Position numbers and translations under genes: made by a program
Source: Gemmatimonadota bacterium
GTDB taxonomy: Bacteria; Gemmatimonadota; Gemmatimonadetes; Longimicrobiales; Gaopeijiaceae
NCBI GenBank assembly: GCA_028873595.1
Contig: JAPPOV010000030.1
Coordinates: 1 to 64,000, forward strand
Length of the DNA: 64,000 nucleotides
Direction: 5' to 3'
Shown here: piece after piece, positions 1 through 10,138 of the stretch
Layout: every line of letters begins with the position of its first letter
Position numbering within the stretch: position 1 is the stretch's first letter
Notes under the pieces: model-generated
Told to the model about the DNA's origin: nothing
What the model saw: the letters and a program-made list of their open reading frames with translations, nothing else
Database searches by the model: none

Positions 1-1143
<1,143 letters not shown>

Positions 1144-1147
1144 TCAC

Positions 1148-1450
1148 ATGGCTTCCCTGAACGTGCGAGTCGTCTCGCCTGACAAAACCCTCTTCGAGGG
1201 CGAGGCGGCATCGGTCGTAGCACCGGCCTGGGACGGTCAGGTCGGGATCTTGCCGGGTCACGCGCCGATGCTCGCCTTGATCGGTTCGGGAGCGCTTTCC
1301 GTGGATCGCCCAGGTGGCGGCAGCGACACCTTCTACGTTGCGGGTGGCGTCGTGAAGGTTGAACGCGACACGGTGACGCTCCTCACGGAGTACGCCGGTC
1401 ATGAGCCGCCGTCGGATGTCACAGTCGACTTCGTGGAGGACGTGGAGTAG
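1148..1450 (+). CDS. atpC: F1F0 ATP synthase subunit epsilon, short form
   Basis: Central-stalk epsilon subunit of F1. The ATG at 1148 lies just after the atpD stop; the protein is 100 residues and starts MASLNVRVVSPD. It has the N-terminal beta-sandwich with the family signature VGILPGHAPML (about residues 31-41) but ends near residue 100, so the C-terminal helical hairpin found in the roughly 135-residue form is absent. Short epsilon subunits are known in several phyla, so this is probably native and not a truncation. Without the hairpin, inhibition of ATP hydrolysis by epsilon is unlikely (inference). Confidence 0.95.
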   Translation: MASLNVRVVSPDKTLFEGEAASVVAPAWDGQVGILPGHAPMLALIGSGALSVDRPGGGSDTFYVAGGVVKVERDTVTLLTEYAGHEPPSDVTVDFVEDVE

Positions 1451-1481
1451 GCCTCCAGCCGAACCCGGGGGGAGATAACGC

Positions 1482-2300
1482 ATGAAGCTGGATCTCCACC
1501 TTCACACCACCGCCTCAGACGGTGCGTGGTGCCCGGCTGCGGTGGTGCAGGGCGCCGCGAAGGGTGGCCTCGACGTGATCTCGATCACGGACCACGACAC
1601 GGTGACTGGAGTGCGCTCGGCGCAGGAGGCTGCCCGAGACCTGAGAGTCCATGTCGTTCCCGGTATCGAGATCTCGTCGACGTACGGCCGCGCGGACGTC
1701 CATGTGCTCGGCTATTTCGTCGACCTGGATTCGGATGCGCTGCGCCGGCATGGGGAGTCTGCCGGCCGCCGTCGGGTCGACCGAATGAAGGAGATGGTCG
1801 AGCGTCTGAAGGCGCAGGGTGTCGACGTGTCGTACGAGGCAGTCGTCGAAGCTGCGGGACCGGACGGGGTCGTGATCGGCAGGCCACACCTGGCGAAGGC
1901 ACTCGTCGAACGTGGTCACGCCACCTCTGTCTGGGATGCATTCGACCGACTCATCGGTGACGACCATGACGCGTTTGTCCCCACGCACCTTCTCGAACCG
2001 GCCGATGCGGTCGAACTGGTACTTGCTGCGGGTGGCATTCCTGTATGGGCCCACCCTCCCGCGGAACTGGTCGATGGTCTGCTGCCGACCCTGATCGAGG
2101 CTGGGCTGCGCGGCCTCGAGGTCTATCGCCCTCGTCCGAAGCGCTCTCAAGTGCTCCGGCTCGAGTCGATCTGCAAGACGACCGGATTGCTCATGAGCGG
2201 CGGGTCGGACTGGCACAGCCCCGATCGTGGCAGTGCGTTGGGGGACTTCTACGTCAACGCAGACGAAATCGAGGGCCTCCTTCATCAAGGCGGGCTCTAA
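1482..2300 (+). CDS. PHP-domain metal-dependent phosphoesterase
   Basis: A 272-residue protein of the PHP family, close in layout to TrpH/YciV-type enzymes (5'-3' exoribonuclease or 3',5'-nucleotide bisphosphate phosphatase). The four PHP motifs are visible: HLHTTASDG at residues 6-14, ITDHDT near 37, PGIEIS near 60, and a late GGSDWHSP near 240, supplying the His/Asp ligands of a trinuclear metal centre. A GGGGAGAT Shine-Dalgarno precedes the ATG. It follows atpC by 31 bases and may share its transcript. The exact substrate cannot be told from sequence. Confidence 0.88.
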   Translation: MKLDLHLHTTASDGAWCPAAVVQGAAKGGLDVISITDHDTVTGVRSAQEAARDLRVHVVPGIEISSTYGRADVHVLGYFVDLDSDALRRHGESAGRRRVDRMKEMVERLKAQGVDVSYEAVVEAAGPDGVVIGRPHLAKALVERGHATSVWDAFDRLIGDDHDAFVPTHLLEPADAVELVLAAGGIPVWAHPPAELVDGLLPTLIEAGLRGLEVYRPRPKRSQVLRLESICKTTGLLMSGGSDWHSPDRGSALGDFYVNADEIEGLLHQGGL

Positions 2301-2311
2301 GACTGCGGCGT

Positions 2312-2950
2312 TCAGTCTCGATGGATGAAGGGTCGGAGCAGATCCCGAACTACGATCCCGGGGTCCCTTGCTTGCATGACCGCGCCAATCACCGCGATCC
2401 CCGCGGCCGTCGTTTCGACAGCGATTTCCTGAGCGCCGTTCACATCCACGCCCCCAATTCCGATGACCGGTACCTCGACTGCTTCGACGACTGTCTGTAG
2501 ACCTGTGATCCCGATGGTCTCTCCGGCGTCGGGCTTCGTGGAGGTCGGATAGACGGTCCCACATCCAATGTAGTCGGCCCCGTCAGAAACGAGGCGCTGG
2601 GCCTCGACGGCATCGTCCGTCGACGAGCCGATGAGAAATCCAGGCGGGGAGATGCGCCGAAGTTCCGAGACGGGGACGTCGTCGGGGCCGATATGTACAC
2701 CGTCGGCCTCGACGACCAGGGAAACGTCAAAGCGATCGTTGACAAAGAGCAGCGCCCCAGCCTCCGCTGTGATCGTGCGTAGCTCACGTCCGATCTCGGC
2801 GGTTTCGCGCGCAGTTGTCTCCTTGGCACGTAGCTGAATCGCCGGGGCGCCGGCGTCCACTGCGGCCTGAACGACGTCGACGATCGATCGAGGTGCTGCC
2901 AGACGGACATCGGTGATCACGATGAGGCGAAGTTGGGCGGATGTCAGCAT
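2312..2950 (-). CDS. thiE: Thiamine-phosphate synthase
   Basis: Couples the pyrimidine pyrophosphate HMP-PP and thiazole phosphate to thiamine monophosphate in the cytoplasm. The 212-residue protein is a TIM barrel with the ThiE landmarks QLRAK (about 39-43), FVNDR (about 69-73), the pyrophosphate loop GTVYPTSTK (about 131-139) and IGIGGV near 163. It is convergent with the PHP gene, only 11 bases apart, and lies 44 bases downstream of mltG on the same strand. No other thiamine genes and no TPP riboswitch are seen here. It could be the TenI paralogue, but the intact loops favour ThiE. Confidence 0.9.
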   Translation of the reverse strand: MLTSAQLRLIVITDVRLAAPRSIVDVVQAAVDAGAPAIQLRAKETTARETAEIGRELRTITAEAGALLFVNDRFDVSLVVEADGVHIGPDDVPVSELRRISPPGFLIGSSTDDAVEAQRLVSDGADYIGCGTVYPTSTKPDAGETIGITGLQTVVEAVEVPVIGIGGVDVNGAQEIAVETTAAGIAVIGAVMQARDPGIVVRDLLRPFIHRD

Positions 2951-2994
2951 GAAGGCGGCGTGATGAGGGCTTCGACGACGCAGCTTGCAGCGGA

Positions 2995-3999
2995 TCAGGC
3001 GCCCTGGCGGGCGAGGCGCTGCTCCTCTTTGGCGCGGTTATGGTCTGCAAGCGTCTGCGTGAAGACGTGATATCCGTCCGGGCGCGCCACGAAGTACCAG
3101 TAGTCATGATGCTCCGGCTGGAGCGCTGCATCGATCGCCTGTTCGCCCGGCGACGCAATCGGGCCCGGTGGAAGACCTCTCTGTGTGTAGGTGTTGTAAG
3201 GGCTGTCGGCGACGGAGTCGATTGCGGCGTACAGGAGACGCTCTCGATAGCCTCCGAGCGCATAGATCACTGTCGGGTCTGCCTGAAGAAGCCAGCCATC
3301 GCGGATTCTATTGTGGTACACGCCTGAAATCCGCGGCATCTCCGAGACCCGTCTTGCCTCCGTCTGAATGATGGAAGCCAGTGTAACGATTTCCGTCTCT
3401 GACATGCTGGAAGCGTCGAGCGCGGCCCGGCGCTGGTCGGTCCAGACTACTCTGTAGCGCGCGACCATTGCCTCGATGACCGCGTCGAGAGGAACGCCGC
3501 GCGCGAAGCGATACGTATCGGGGAAAAGGTATCCTTCGATCGTTGGACCGGGGACGGCGAAACGCTCCCGGAGGGACGGATCCCGCAGGGCGTCTGCCAC
3601 GGCTTCTTCAGAGGTGCCGGTAACACCGGCGAGGATCGGTGCCAGCTGCCACAACGCCAGACCTTCCGGGATGGTAACAGCCACCGTTTCGACTTCCCCG
3701 CGCGAGAGCTGACGCAGGGCCTGTCGCATCGAACTCCCTGTACGCATCTGGTAGGTGCCAGCCTTGAGTCCACGGTCTGCGCCGCGGATACGTACGTAGG
3801 CATGGAAGAGGCGGGCATTCCGCACGACATCGTTGGCCTCGAGCACCGAAGCGACCCGTTGGGACGTCGCGCCGGGCGGGATGTCGAGGATCACCAACTC
3901 TCCTTCGCTCCTCTCCGCCAGCAGAACCATGGCGACGACAAGCCCACTGAGGCCGATCGCCATGCGGGTGCGCAACGAGAACGGGAGTCGTTTCTTCAT
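2995..3999 (-). CDS. mltG: Endolytic murein transglycosylase MltG
   Basis: Cuts nascent glycan strands and sets their length; anchored in the inner membrane with the active domain in the periplasm. The chosen ATG (protein MKKRLPFS, 334 residues) overlaps the ruvX stop as ATGA. One N-terminal membrane helix at about residues 12-30 is followed by a LysM-like segment and the YceG fold. The catalytic glutamate is in SIIQTEARR, followed by SGVYHNRI and LQADPTVIYALG, all family hallmarks. The mltG-ruvX pairing is common in bacteria. An in-frame ATG nine codons earlier exists but would lie deeper within ruvX. Confidence 0.94.
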   Translation of the reverse strand: MKKRLPFSLRTRMAIGLSGLVVAMVLLAERSEGELVILDIPPGATSQRVASVLEANDVVRNARLFHAYVRIRGADRGLKAGTYQMRTGSSMRQALRQLSRGEVETVAVTIPEGLALWQLAPILAGVTGTSEEAVADALRDPSLRERFAVPGPTIEGYLFPDTYRFARGVPLDAVIEAMVARYRVVWTDQRRAALDASSMSETEIVTLASIIQTEARRVSEMPRISGVYHNRIRDGWLLQADPTVIYALGGYRERLLYAAIDSVADSPYNTYTQRGLPPGPIASPGEQAIDAALQPEHHDYWYFVARPDGYHVFTQTLADHNRAKEEQRLARQGA

Positions 4000-4433
4000 C
4001 GAGCGATGCCCGGGTTGTCGAGCCACGCTTGCAGGATGAGTTGAGCCGCGGCCGCATCCACGCGCCCTTTCTCTCGACGGCGAGAGCGGGTGAGTCCGGC
4101 GGCGCGCACGGCGCTCTCCGCCCGAACCGACGTCATGCGTTCGTCCACATATGCGACCGGAAGCTCGGCCCGCTCACCCAGCCGGTCGGCCATCGAGCGG
4201 ACCTCGGCACACCACTCGTTTTCTTCGCCGTCCAGACCAAGTGGAAGCCCGACGACGAGTTGTTGGACCTCGTACTCGGTGGCGATGTCGATCATTCGGG
4301 CGTAGGGCGGACGTTTACCTTCGCGGCGAGCCAGTGTCTCGAGCGGTGTCGCAACGGTGTTGGTAGGGTCGCTGACCGCCATCCCGATGCGCTTCGTACC
4401 GAAGTCGACGCCAAGTGCTCGCGAACCACTCAA
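3996..4433 (-). CDS. ruvX: Pre-16S rRNA nuclease / Holliday junction resolvase-like RuvX (YqgF)
   Basis: YqgF family; trims the 5' end of 16S rRNA in E. coli. The frame is open far upstream, but the conserved protein begins at the RNase H-like strand ALGVDFGTKRIGMAVSD. A TTG codon at 4433, seven bases past the stop of the upstream V4R gene, gives 145 residues, the normal family size, so I chose it. Other landmarks are VVGLPLGLDG, YVDERMTS and a final VDAAAAQLILQ with the catalytic Asp. The stop overlaps the mltG start by four bases. The Shine-Dalgarno is weak, so translation probably depends on coupling to the preceding gene. Confidence 0.92.
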   Translation of the reverse strand: MSGSRALGVDFGTKRIGMAVSDPTNTVATPLETLARREGKRPPYARMIDIATEYEVQQLVVGLPLGLDGEENEWCAEVRSMADRLGERAELPVAYVDERMTSVRAESAVRAAGLTRSRRREKGRVDAAAAQLILQAWLDNPGIAR

Positions 4434-4440
4434 TTTGACG

Positions 4441-5028
4441 TCAGAGCGCCTCGAGCGCGCTGGCCATGTCGGCGCCCTCGAGCAGAGTCCCGTAGAGGTT
4501 GTGGATGGCAGTCTCAGATCCGAAGGCGAACGCGCATGAGGCCTCACCTCGGCTGCGACAGGAGACTTCCAGAACGGCGACCGGGGCACCGGCCAGTTGC
4601 GTGAGCAGTCCAGACAGGTAGCCGGTACTGAAGCTGCATGTCGCCTCGTCTGCGTTCACCTCCGGGCGGGCTTCCGCCCAGTCGTTCGCTCGAAGGATAC
4701 CGATGGCCGGGTGAGGAGCGTCGTGATTCAGCGTGCCCCACCCGCGCTTTGAGAAGAAGTCGGACAGCGAAGACCAGAATCCACCCTGGCTCAGGGAAAA
4801 GGCGTCCCCTCCGGCTTCATGGTTCATCGACGCGGCAGCCTCACTCCCTGCGTGATATCCTGCGTGGTGCAGCGCCCGGACCGTTCGCAGGGTGCCCGCT
4901 TCCGAGGCGACCTCGGAGTGGAGGGATTCGAAGACGGACGCAGGGATCGCGACCTCGCGGGACGTGCCTGCACTCTTGCCCAATCGTGGCTCCTGTCGGG
5001 GCTTTGGCCGATCGACGCTAATATACAT
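4441..5028 (-). CDS. Stand-alone V4R (4-vinyl reductase-like) domain protein
   Basis: A 195-residue protein with no output domain. Its second half carries the V4R signature: CSFSTGYLSGLL, then a glycine/valine stretch, then ExSCRSRGEASCAFAF, with cysteines spaced as in the metal-binding loop of the family. V4R domains are small-molecule or metal-binding sensors found in bacteriochlorophyll synthesis proteins, BchJ, XylR/DmpR-type regulators and archaeal proteins; the ligand here is unknown. It is the first gene of a ruvX-mltG-thiE run. The start is uncertain: ATG 5028 lies in an AT-rich patch, and TTG 4983 would give 180 residues. Confidence 0.75.
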   Translation of the reverse strand: MYISVDRPKPRQEPRLGKSAGTSREVAIPASVFESLHSEVASEAGTLRTVRALHHAGYHAGSEAAASMNHEAGGDAFSLSQGGFWSSLSDFFSKRGWGTLNHDAPHPAIGILRANDWAEARPEVNADEATCSFSTGYLSGLLTQLAGAPVAVLEVSCRSRGEASCAFAFGSETAIHNLYGTLLEGADMASALEAL

Positions 5029-5059
5029 AACAAGCTGTGCCCAACACGGAGGGACGTCG

Positions 5060-5305
5060 ATGAAATCCGCTGAAGAACGGCAGGCCGTGAGCTTCGTGTC
5101 CGGCCTCCTGCTCGGGGCCGTGATCGGTGCTGGCGTGGCGATCCTGACAGCGCCTCAGCCCGGCCGGAAGACGCGGAGGAGGATTCGGAAGGTTGCGCGT
5201 CGGGCGAAAAGTCAGACGACGAACCGTCTCGACGACCTGGCGATGGAACTCAAGCGCCGAGTCGATGAGACCGTACGTGCCGCGCAGGATCGGCTGCCCA
5301 GTTGA
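5060..5305 (+). CDS. YtxH-like small membrane protein
   Basis: An 81-residue protein of the YtxH (gas-vesicle-GvpP-like) type. It begins with one glycine-rich membrane segment, FVSGLLLGAVIGAGVAIL (about residues 9-26), followed by TAPQPGRKTRRRIRK and an amphipathic basic tail. The Shine-Dalgarno GGAGGG lies seven bases before the ATG and fixes the start. It is divergent from the V4R gene (31 bases between the starts) and convergent with the PBP1A gene. Family function is not established; a stress or envelope role is only a guess. Confidence 0.8.
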   Translation: MKSAEERQAVSFVSGLLLGAVIGAGVAILTAPQPGRKTRRRIRKVARRAKSQTTNRLDDLAMELKRRVDETVRAAQDRLPS

Positions 5306-5325
5306 CCTTCGGGCCATCGCGCACG

Positions 5326-7527
5326 CTACTGGAGGCCACGGACGCGGGGGAAGCGGAATCGGCGGCTCGAGCGATCACAGAGTTCGGTCGGCTCGGTTCC
5401 CGGAACGTAGTACTCGATGTACTGATCCTCTTCAGGGCACCAACGTGACGCGAGCAGACCCGTTTTTCGGTCGACCAGAACTGCGTTGATCCCCTCTGGG
5501 ATCTCCCACTCCTCTGGTCGCGCGAGCAGAGGAGCCGCGCCCTCAATGCCCGCGTCTTCATCGGCTGCGACCCCTTCGTATACGCGCCGCATGAACGAGC
5601 CCCAGACCGGGGCGGCGAGCCCGCCACCCGTGGCCTGACGGCGACCGGCACCAAGCCGGAAGATTGGCTGAGGCGAATCCATTCCAAACCACACGGTCGC
5701 GAGCAGATTCCCGGTGAAGCCCGTGAACCAGACGTCGGTACCGTCGTTCGTCGTTCCGGTCTTTCCAGCCGCCGGGATGTCGTACGGGAGCCCGCCGCGA
5801 ACCCGGACGGCGGTGTATCCCGTTCCGCGCCGGACCACGTCTTCGAGCATGTCGACCACGATCCTCGTGGGGAGTGGTTCGAGGACCGTCGTCCGTTCGG
5901 GCTGCGGTTCCCAGATCACGGTACCGTTGTCGTCCTCGACGCGAAGGATGGGGAACGGTCGAACCTTGGTGCCCATGTTGGGGAAGGCGGAGTACGCTTC
6001 CGCCACCTGGAGTGGGATGACTTCCGAGGCTCCAATCGTCGTGGAAGGAAAGCGCTCGATCTCGGTCTGGATCCCCATCCGGCGAGCGGTCTGGGCGACG
6101 GTCTCGATGCCGACTTCTTCCCAACCCAGTCGGATGGCGATCATGTTCGTCGAGGTGTAGAGGCCTTCGCGAATCGTCATCGGACCCTTGAATTCGTCGA
6201 CGAAGTTCGATGGCCGCCAGTCGGAGCCGTCGAGCTGCGGATAGACGACCGGGATATCCTCGACGATGTACGACGCCGGGACGCCCGTATTGATTGCGGC
6301 CGTGTAGACGAACGGCTTGAACGACGAACCGGCTTGACGGCGTGCCTGGCGAGCGCGGTCGAACTTCGACTGCTGGAAGTCTCGTCCGCCGATCATGGCT
6401 TTTACGTGGCCGGTTTCGGGGTCAAGCGCGATGAATGCACCCTGCAGATATGGCGTCGCGCCGCCATACACGGTGTCGAGTGGCTCGTAGTGTGGATGTC
6501 GGAAGTTGAGTGAGTCCCCCTCGATTTCGGACCAGCCCAGGTCCATTGCCGTCCGGGCCGCGCGCTGCATTTCGACGTCCAGTGTCGTGTAGACCCGGAA
6601 GCCGCCCCTATAGATCTCGTCGCCGAAGCGGTCGGCGAGGATCTGTCGGACCCACTCCTCGAAGTATGGCGCAAACTGGGTCGAGGCGCGGTCGGGCTCA
6701 GTCTGAGGAAGGGGAAAGCCCTTCCACCGCTCGGCCTCGGACGGTGTCAGATAATTCTGCTGCGCCATCAGGTCGAGCACAGTGTTCCGGCGGGTCAACG
6801 CCCACTCGGGATTGGTGAACGGGTTGTACCACGTGGGTCGGTTGAGGATGGCTGTGAGCAAAGCGGCCTCGGCGACGTTCACCTCGGCGACATCCTTCCC
6901 GAAATAGCGCAGGGAGGCGGCCTGAAAGCCGTAGACGCTCCCCATGTAGATCTCGTTCAGATACGCCTCGAGGATTTGATCCTTCGAGTAGGACCGTTCC
7001 AGGTCGAAGGCGACCTGGAGTTCCTTGAGCTTTCGCGTGTACCGGCGCTCGAAGCCAATCTCGGCGAACATGTTGCGGGCGAGCTGCTGGGTAATGGTGC
7101 TTCCGCCGCCCGCGTAGTTGAACGTGAGTACGCCCACGGCTGCCCGAGCGAAGCCGATCGGATCGAACCCGCCGTGCTGGTAGAAGCGCTTGTCTTCCAT
7201 TGCGACGACCGATTGATGCACGTATTCGGGCAAGTCTGTGATGCGGATCGGGGTCCGGCTCTCGAACCCGAATTCGGCGATCTGTTCGCCATTGGCCGCC
7301 AGGATCTTGCTCTTTTGCTCATGCTCGAAGGTCGAGATCCGGGCGATCGACGGACAGGCGTCCCCCGCGCAAAGGTTTTGCCACGTGCCCCAGAGGCCAC
7401 CGATGTTGAGCGCGACGAGGAAGCCGAGTCCGAGAAGGTACTCCTTGGGATACCATATCTTGGCGAAACGTTGGCGGAGTCGGCCGCGGCCTGCTCCGTC
7501 GTTGCGCGGCTTCGCTCGTGCCATCAT
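5326..7527 (-). CDS. mrcA: Class A penicillin-binding protein 1A
   Basis: Bifunctional glycosyltransferase/DD-transpeptidase that polymerises and cross-links peptidoglycan in the periplasm. The 733-residue protein has a basic cytoplasmic tail, a membrane helix at about 31-50, then the GT51 domain with EDKRFYQHGGFD (catalytic Glu near 110) and the motif GGSTITQQLARN. The transpeptidase has GSSFKPF (nucleophile near 402), STN near 455 and KTGTTND near 589. The C-terminal tail after the transpeptidase is about 90 residues and holds two cysteines. It is expressed alone; neighbours on both sides face other ways. Confidence 0.96.
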   Translation of the reverse strand: MMARAKPRNDGAGRGRLRQRFAKIWYPKEYLLGLGFLVALNIGGLWGTWQNLCAGDACPSIARISTFEHEQKSKILAANGEQIAEFGFESRTPIRITDLPEYVHQSVVAMEDKRFYQHGGFDPIGFARAAVGVLTFNYAGGGSTITQQLARNMFAEIGFERRYTRKLKELQVAFDLERSYSKDQILEAYLNEIYMGSVYGFQAASLRYFGKDVAEVNVAEAALLTAILNRPTWYNPFTNPEWALTRRNTVLDLMAQQNYLTPSEAERWKGFPLPQTEPDRASTQFAPYFEEWVRQILADRFGDEIYRGGFRVYTTLDVEMQRAARTAMDLGWSEIEGDSLNFRHPHYEPLDTVYGGATPYLQGAFIALDPETGHVKAMIGGRDFQQSKFDRARQARRQAGSSFKPFVYTAAINTGVPASYIVEDIPVVYPQLDGSDWRPSNFVDEFKGPMTIREGLYTSTNMIAIRLGWEEVGIETVAQTARRMGIQTEIERFPSTTIGASEVIPLQVAEAYSAFPNMGTKVRPFPILRVEDDNGTVIWEPQPERTTVLEPLPTRIVVDMLEDVVRRGTGYTAVRVRGGLPYDIPAAGKTGTTNDGTDVWFTGFTGNLLATVWFGMDSPQPIFRLGAGRRQATGGGLAAPVWGSFMRRVYEGVAADEDAGIEGAAPLLARPEEWEIPEGINAVLVDRKTGLLASRWCPEEDQYIEYYVPGTEPTELCDRSSRRFRFPRVRGLQ

Positions 7528-7721
7528 GTCAGTCGCCCAAGTGCCGGTCTACGTCGTCGACTCCGGCTCAGTGCAAGCCGGATGCCACCCCTTTGTTCGT
7601 GTCGAAGCTACCGATAGTTCCGTGGCCGACTCAAGCATGACGTAATGAAGGCCTTCCACGGGTTGACCCCGGATAGGGCCTGGACCAAGCTCCGGATGCC
7701 ACGGTCACCTCGAGCGGCCTC

Positions 7722-8951
7722 ATGACACGTTTGCGATCTATCGTTCTGACGACCCTGGCGCTCGCCTACGCGGCGTCCGGCTGCGGGGGGCAGGCGTCAT
7801 CTGATCTCGTCGTCTCGTCCGACCGGCAACTCGCCACGTTGGCGGCGGAGTTGTTGCCGGAACTGGCGGTGCGAGCCGGTATGGACCTCTCTTCTCCGGT
7901 TCGTCTTGAAACGCGCAGCCGGGAAGAACTGGTGCGTTATCTCCGGATGAAGCTCGACGAGGAGCTGCCGGACGATGAGGCCAAGGCGCGCACGGAAGCC
8001 TACGCATTTCTCGGCATGGTCGAACCGGATCTTGATCTGCGCGGGGTCCTGCTCGAGCTGTACACCGAGCAGGTCGCAGGCTTCTACGAACCTGATTCGA
8101 TGGCGCTCTTCGTCCTCGACGATCAGCCTGCCGAGGCGGTGGAAGCGTTGCTCATCCACGAACTAGTGCATGCGGTTCAGGATCAGAATGTCCCACTCGA
8201 CGAGCTTACCGACCCCTCGCTCGGCAACGACCGTGCGGCTGCGGCTCTGGCAGCGATCGAGGGCCATGCTACCCTCGTCATGTTCGAGTACCTGACCGAG
8301 CAACTGACCGGCGCGCCGATCGATCTGTCGCAGATTCCGGACTTCGAGTCGCAGATCCGCCCGGCGCTCGCCGCCATGAACGAACAGTTTCCCGCGCTTG
8401 CCCAGGCCCCGCGGGTGATCCGCGAGTCTCTGCTCTTTCCGTATGTAGAGGGTGCGGTGTTCGTGCAGCGCCTCTGGTCGGGAGGAGACCGCCTTAACCC
8501 GTTCGGTTCGAGGATGCCGGGATCTACGGAACAGGTGATTCACGCTGGTGCAGCGGCACCGATCGATCTGTTGGTGCGTGTGGTAGGCGGGGACGTGCTC
8601 CTGGATGACGTCCTCGGCGCCTTCGAACTTCAGATCCTCCTCGAGGACGTTCTCGGACTCGGTGGAGGAATCGCGGCGGCAGGGGAGGCGGGCGCTCTTG
8701 CCGAGACGTGGGACGGTGACCGATACGCCTTGGTCACCTCGGCCTCTGGCCGCGGGCTTGTCTGGGTCACAGTCTGGTCGGACGAGGGGGCGCGTGACCG
8801 GTTCATCGAGGTGGCGGAGGAAGGCTCGGAGGGCTTCGGTGGTCCGGTGTCCATCGACCGTATCGATGTTGAAGGGCGGCCGGCTACGCTCGTACGGATC
8901 GGGGCGAGCGGCTTCGACGTCTCCGTCGTGGTGGCGGACGGCGGGGTTTGA
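7722..8951 (+). CDS. Putative HExxH metallopeptidase lipoprotein
   Basis: A 409-residue exported lipoprotein: signal peptide with lipobox AASGC (Cys at about 21). The motif HELVHAVQDQ near residue 146 fits a zincin HExxH helix, and a downstream AAIEGHATLVMFEYL could supply the third, glutamate, ligand. A second part (about 290-409) has several beta-strand-like runs. I do not recognise a named family; it resembles uncharacterised lipoprotein metallopeptidases of Gemmatimonadota-like genomes. Its stop overlaps the aroB start (TTGA), so the two are probably translated together, though no functional link is evident. Confidence 0.75.
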   Translation: MTRLRSIVLTTLALAYAASGCGGQASSDLVVSSDRQLATLAAELLPELAVRAGMDLSSPVRLETRSREELVRYLRMKLDEELPDDEAKARTEAYAFLGMVEPDLDLRGVLLELYTEQVAGFYEPDSMALFVLDDQPAEAVEALLIHELVHAVQDQNVPLDELTDPSLGNDRAAAALAAIEGHATLVMFEYLTEQLTGAPIDLSQIPDFESQIRPALAAMNEQFPALAQAPRVIRESLLFPYVEGAVFVQRLWSGGDRLNPFGSRMPGSTEQVIHAGAAAPIDLLVRVVGGDVLLDDVLGAFELQILLEDVLGLGGGIAAAGEAGALAETWDGDRYALVTSASGRGLVWVTVWSDEGARDRFIEVAEEGSEGFGGPVSIDRIDVEGRPATLVRIGASGFDVSVVVADGGV

Positions 8952-10072
8952 TCACCGACATTTCCGAGGCGGCGCGCCACACGATTGAGGTCTCCTCGGC
9001 GTCGGGCGCGTATCCGGTCTTCGTAGGCCCGGCACTCCTGGATCGTCTTCCTGCCGTCGTGTCCACATACGCGCCAGCGAAGCGCCTCGCCGTGATCGCG
9101 GATGACCAGGTGGGCCCAGTCCATGGTGCATTGGTCGCCGAAGCGCTCATCGACGCCGGACACGACGTGACATGTATGACCTTTCCTGAAGGCGAGGCGT
9201 CGAAGACGCGTAAGACGTGGTCGATTCTGACCGACGAGATGCTCGACGCCGGCCTTGGACGGGATTGTGTCGTTGTGGCAGTGGGTGGCGGCGTGACGAC
9301 CGATCTCGCAGGCTTTGTGGCGGCGACATACATGCGCGGCGTGCCGATCGTCCAGGTTCCCACGAGCACGCTTGCCATGATCGACGCGTCGGTCGGTGGA
9401 AAGACTGGAGTGGACGTGCGGGTCGGCAAGAACCTCGTGGGTGCATTTCATGCGCCCAGAGCGGTCGTGGCGGACACGGCAGTACTGGCCACGCTCGACG
9501 CGACGAACCGCTCAGAAGGCCTCGTCGAGGCTTTGAAGCACGGGGCCATCCGGGATGAAGCCCACTTCACCGCTGTGGTGAAGGCCGCCCACTCGCTCGC
9601 CGAGGCGGATGCTGATGCGTGGGCAGAGTGCATCGCAGCTTCGGTGCGACTGAAGGCCGACGTCGTGGCGCAGGACGAATTCGAAGGCGGTTTTCGTCAG
9701 ATTCTCAACTTCGGCCATACGATCGGTCACGCCATCGAAGCAGCAGCTGACTATCGAATAGGGCACGGCCGAGCCGTCGCGTATGGGATGATCGCCGAGG
9801 CCCGACTGGGCGAGCGACTCGGCGTTACCGATTCGGGGACGGCGGATCGGTTGACCGAGGCGCTGGCTCCAGTGACTGCGCGTGATGCGCTCGACGTCGA
9901 CCCATCGCGTGCATTCGGTTTCCTCGATGCCGACAAGAAATCTCGTGGCGGGCGGGCGCGGTACGTAGTTCTGTGTCGAATCGGTGAAGTCGACGGAGCA
10001 GAGGGTTGGGCCCGCGAGGTCGATGACGACGACGTGAAGGCCGCGCTCGATGGCGTGCTCTCCGGTTGGTAG
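8948..10072 (+). CDS. aroB: 3-dehydroquinate synthase
   Basis: Second step of the shikimate pathway, DAHP to 3-dehydroquinate, NAD and Zn dependent. The 374-residue protein shows GGGVTTDLAGFVAATYMRG (NAD-binding helix, about 115-133), PTSTLAMIDASVGGKTGVD, the zinc-ligand helix SEGLVEALKHGAI, LNFGHTIGHAIE, and HGRAVAYGM. The start is TTG at 8948, overlapping the TGA of the upstream lipoprotein gene. No other aro gene is in the window. Confidence 0.95.
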   Translation: MITDISEAARHTIEVSSASGAYPVFVGPALLDRLPAVVSTYAPAKRLAVIADDQVGPVHGALVAEALIDAGHDVTCMTFPEGEASKTRKTWSILTDEMLDAGLGRDCVVVAVGGGVTTDLAGFVAATYMRGVPIVQVPTSTLAMIDASVGGKTGVDVRVGKNLVGAFHAPRAVVADTAVLATLDATNRSEGLVEALKHGAIRDEAHFTAVVKAAHSLAEADADAWAECIAASVRLKADVVAQDEFEGGFRQILNFGHTIGHAIEAAADYRIGHGRAVAYGMIAEARLGERLGVTDSGTADRLTEALAPVTARDALDVDPSRAFGFLDADKKSRGGRARYVVLCRIGEVDGAEGWAREVDDDDVKAALDGVLSGW

Positions 10073-10138
10073 CGGAGGTCGAATCCGACAACGCCTTCTC
10101 CTATCTTATGGCTTGCACTGGCCATCACCGGAGGTGAC

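Noticed and set aside
1148-1450. Epsilon subunit as a truncated gene
   Set aside because: The stop is followed by a normal intergenic gap and the beta-sandwich is complete; short epsilon subunits are native in several phyla.
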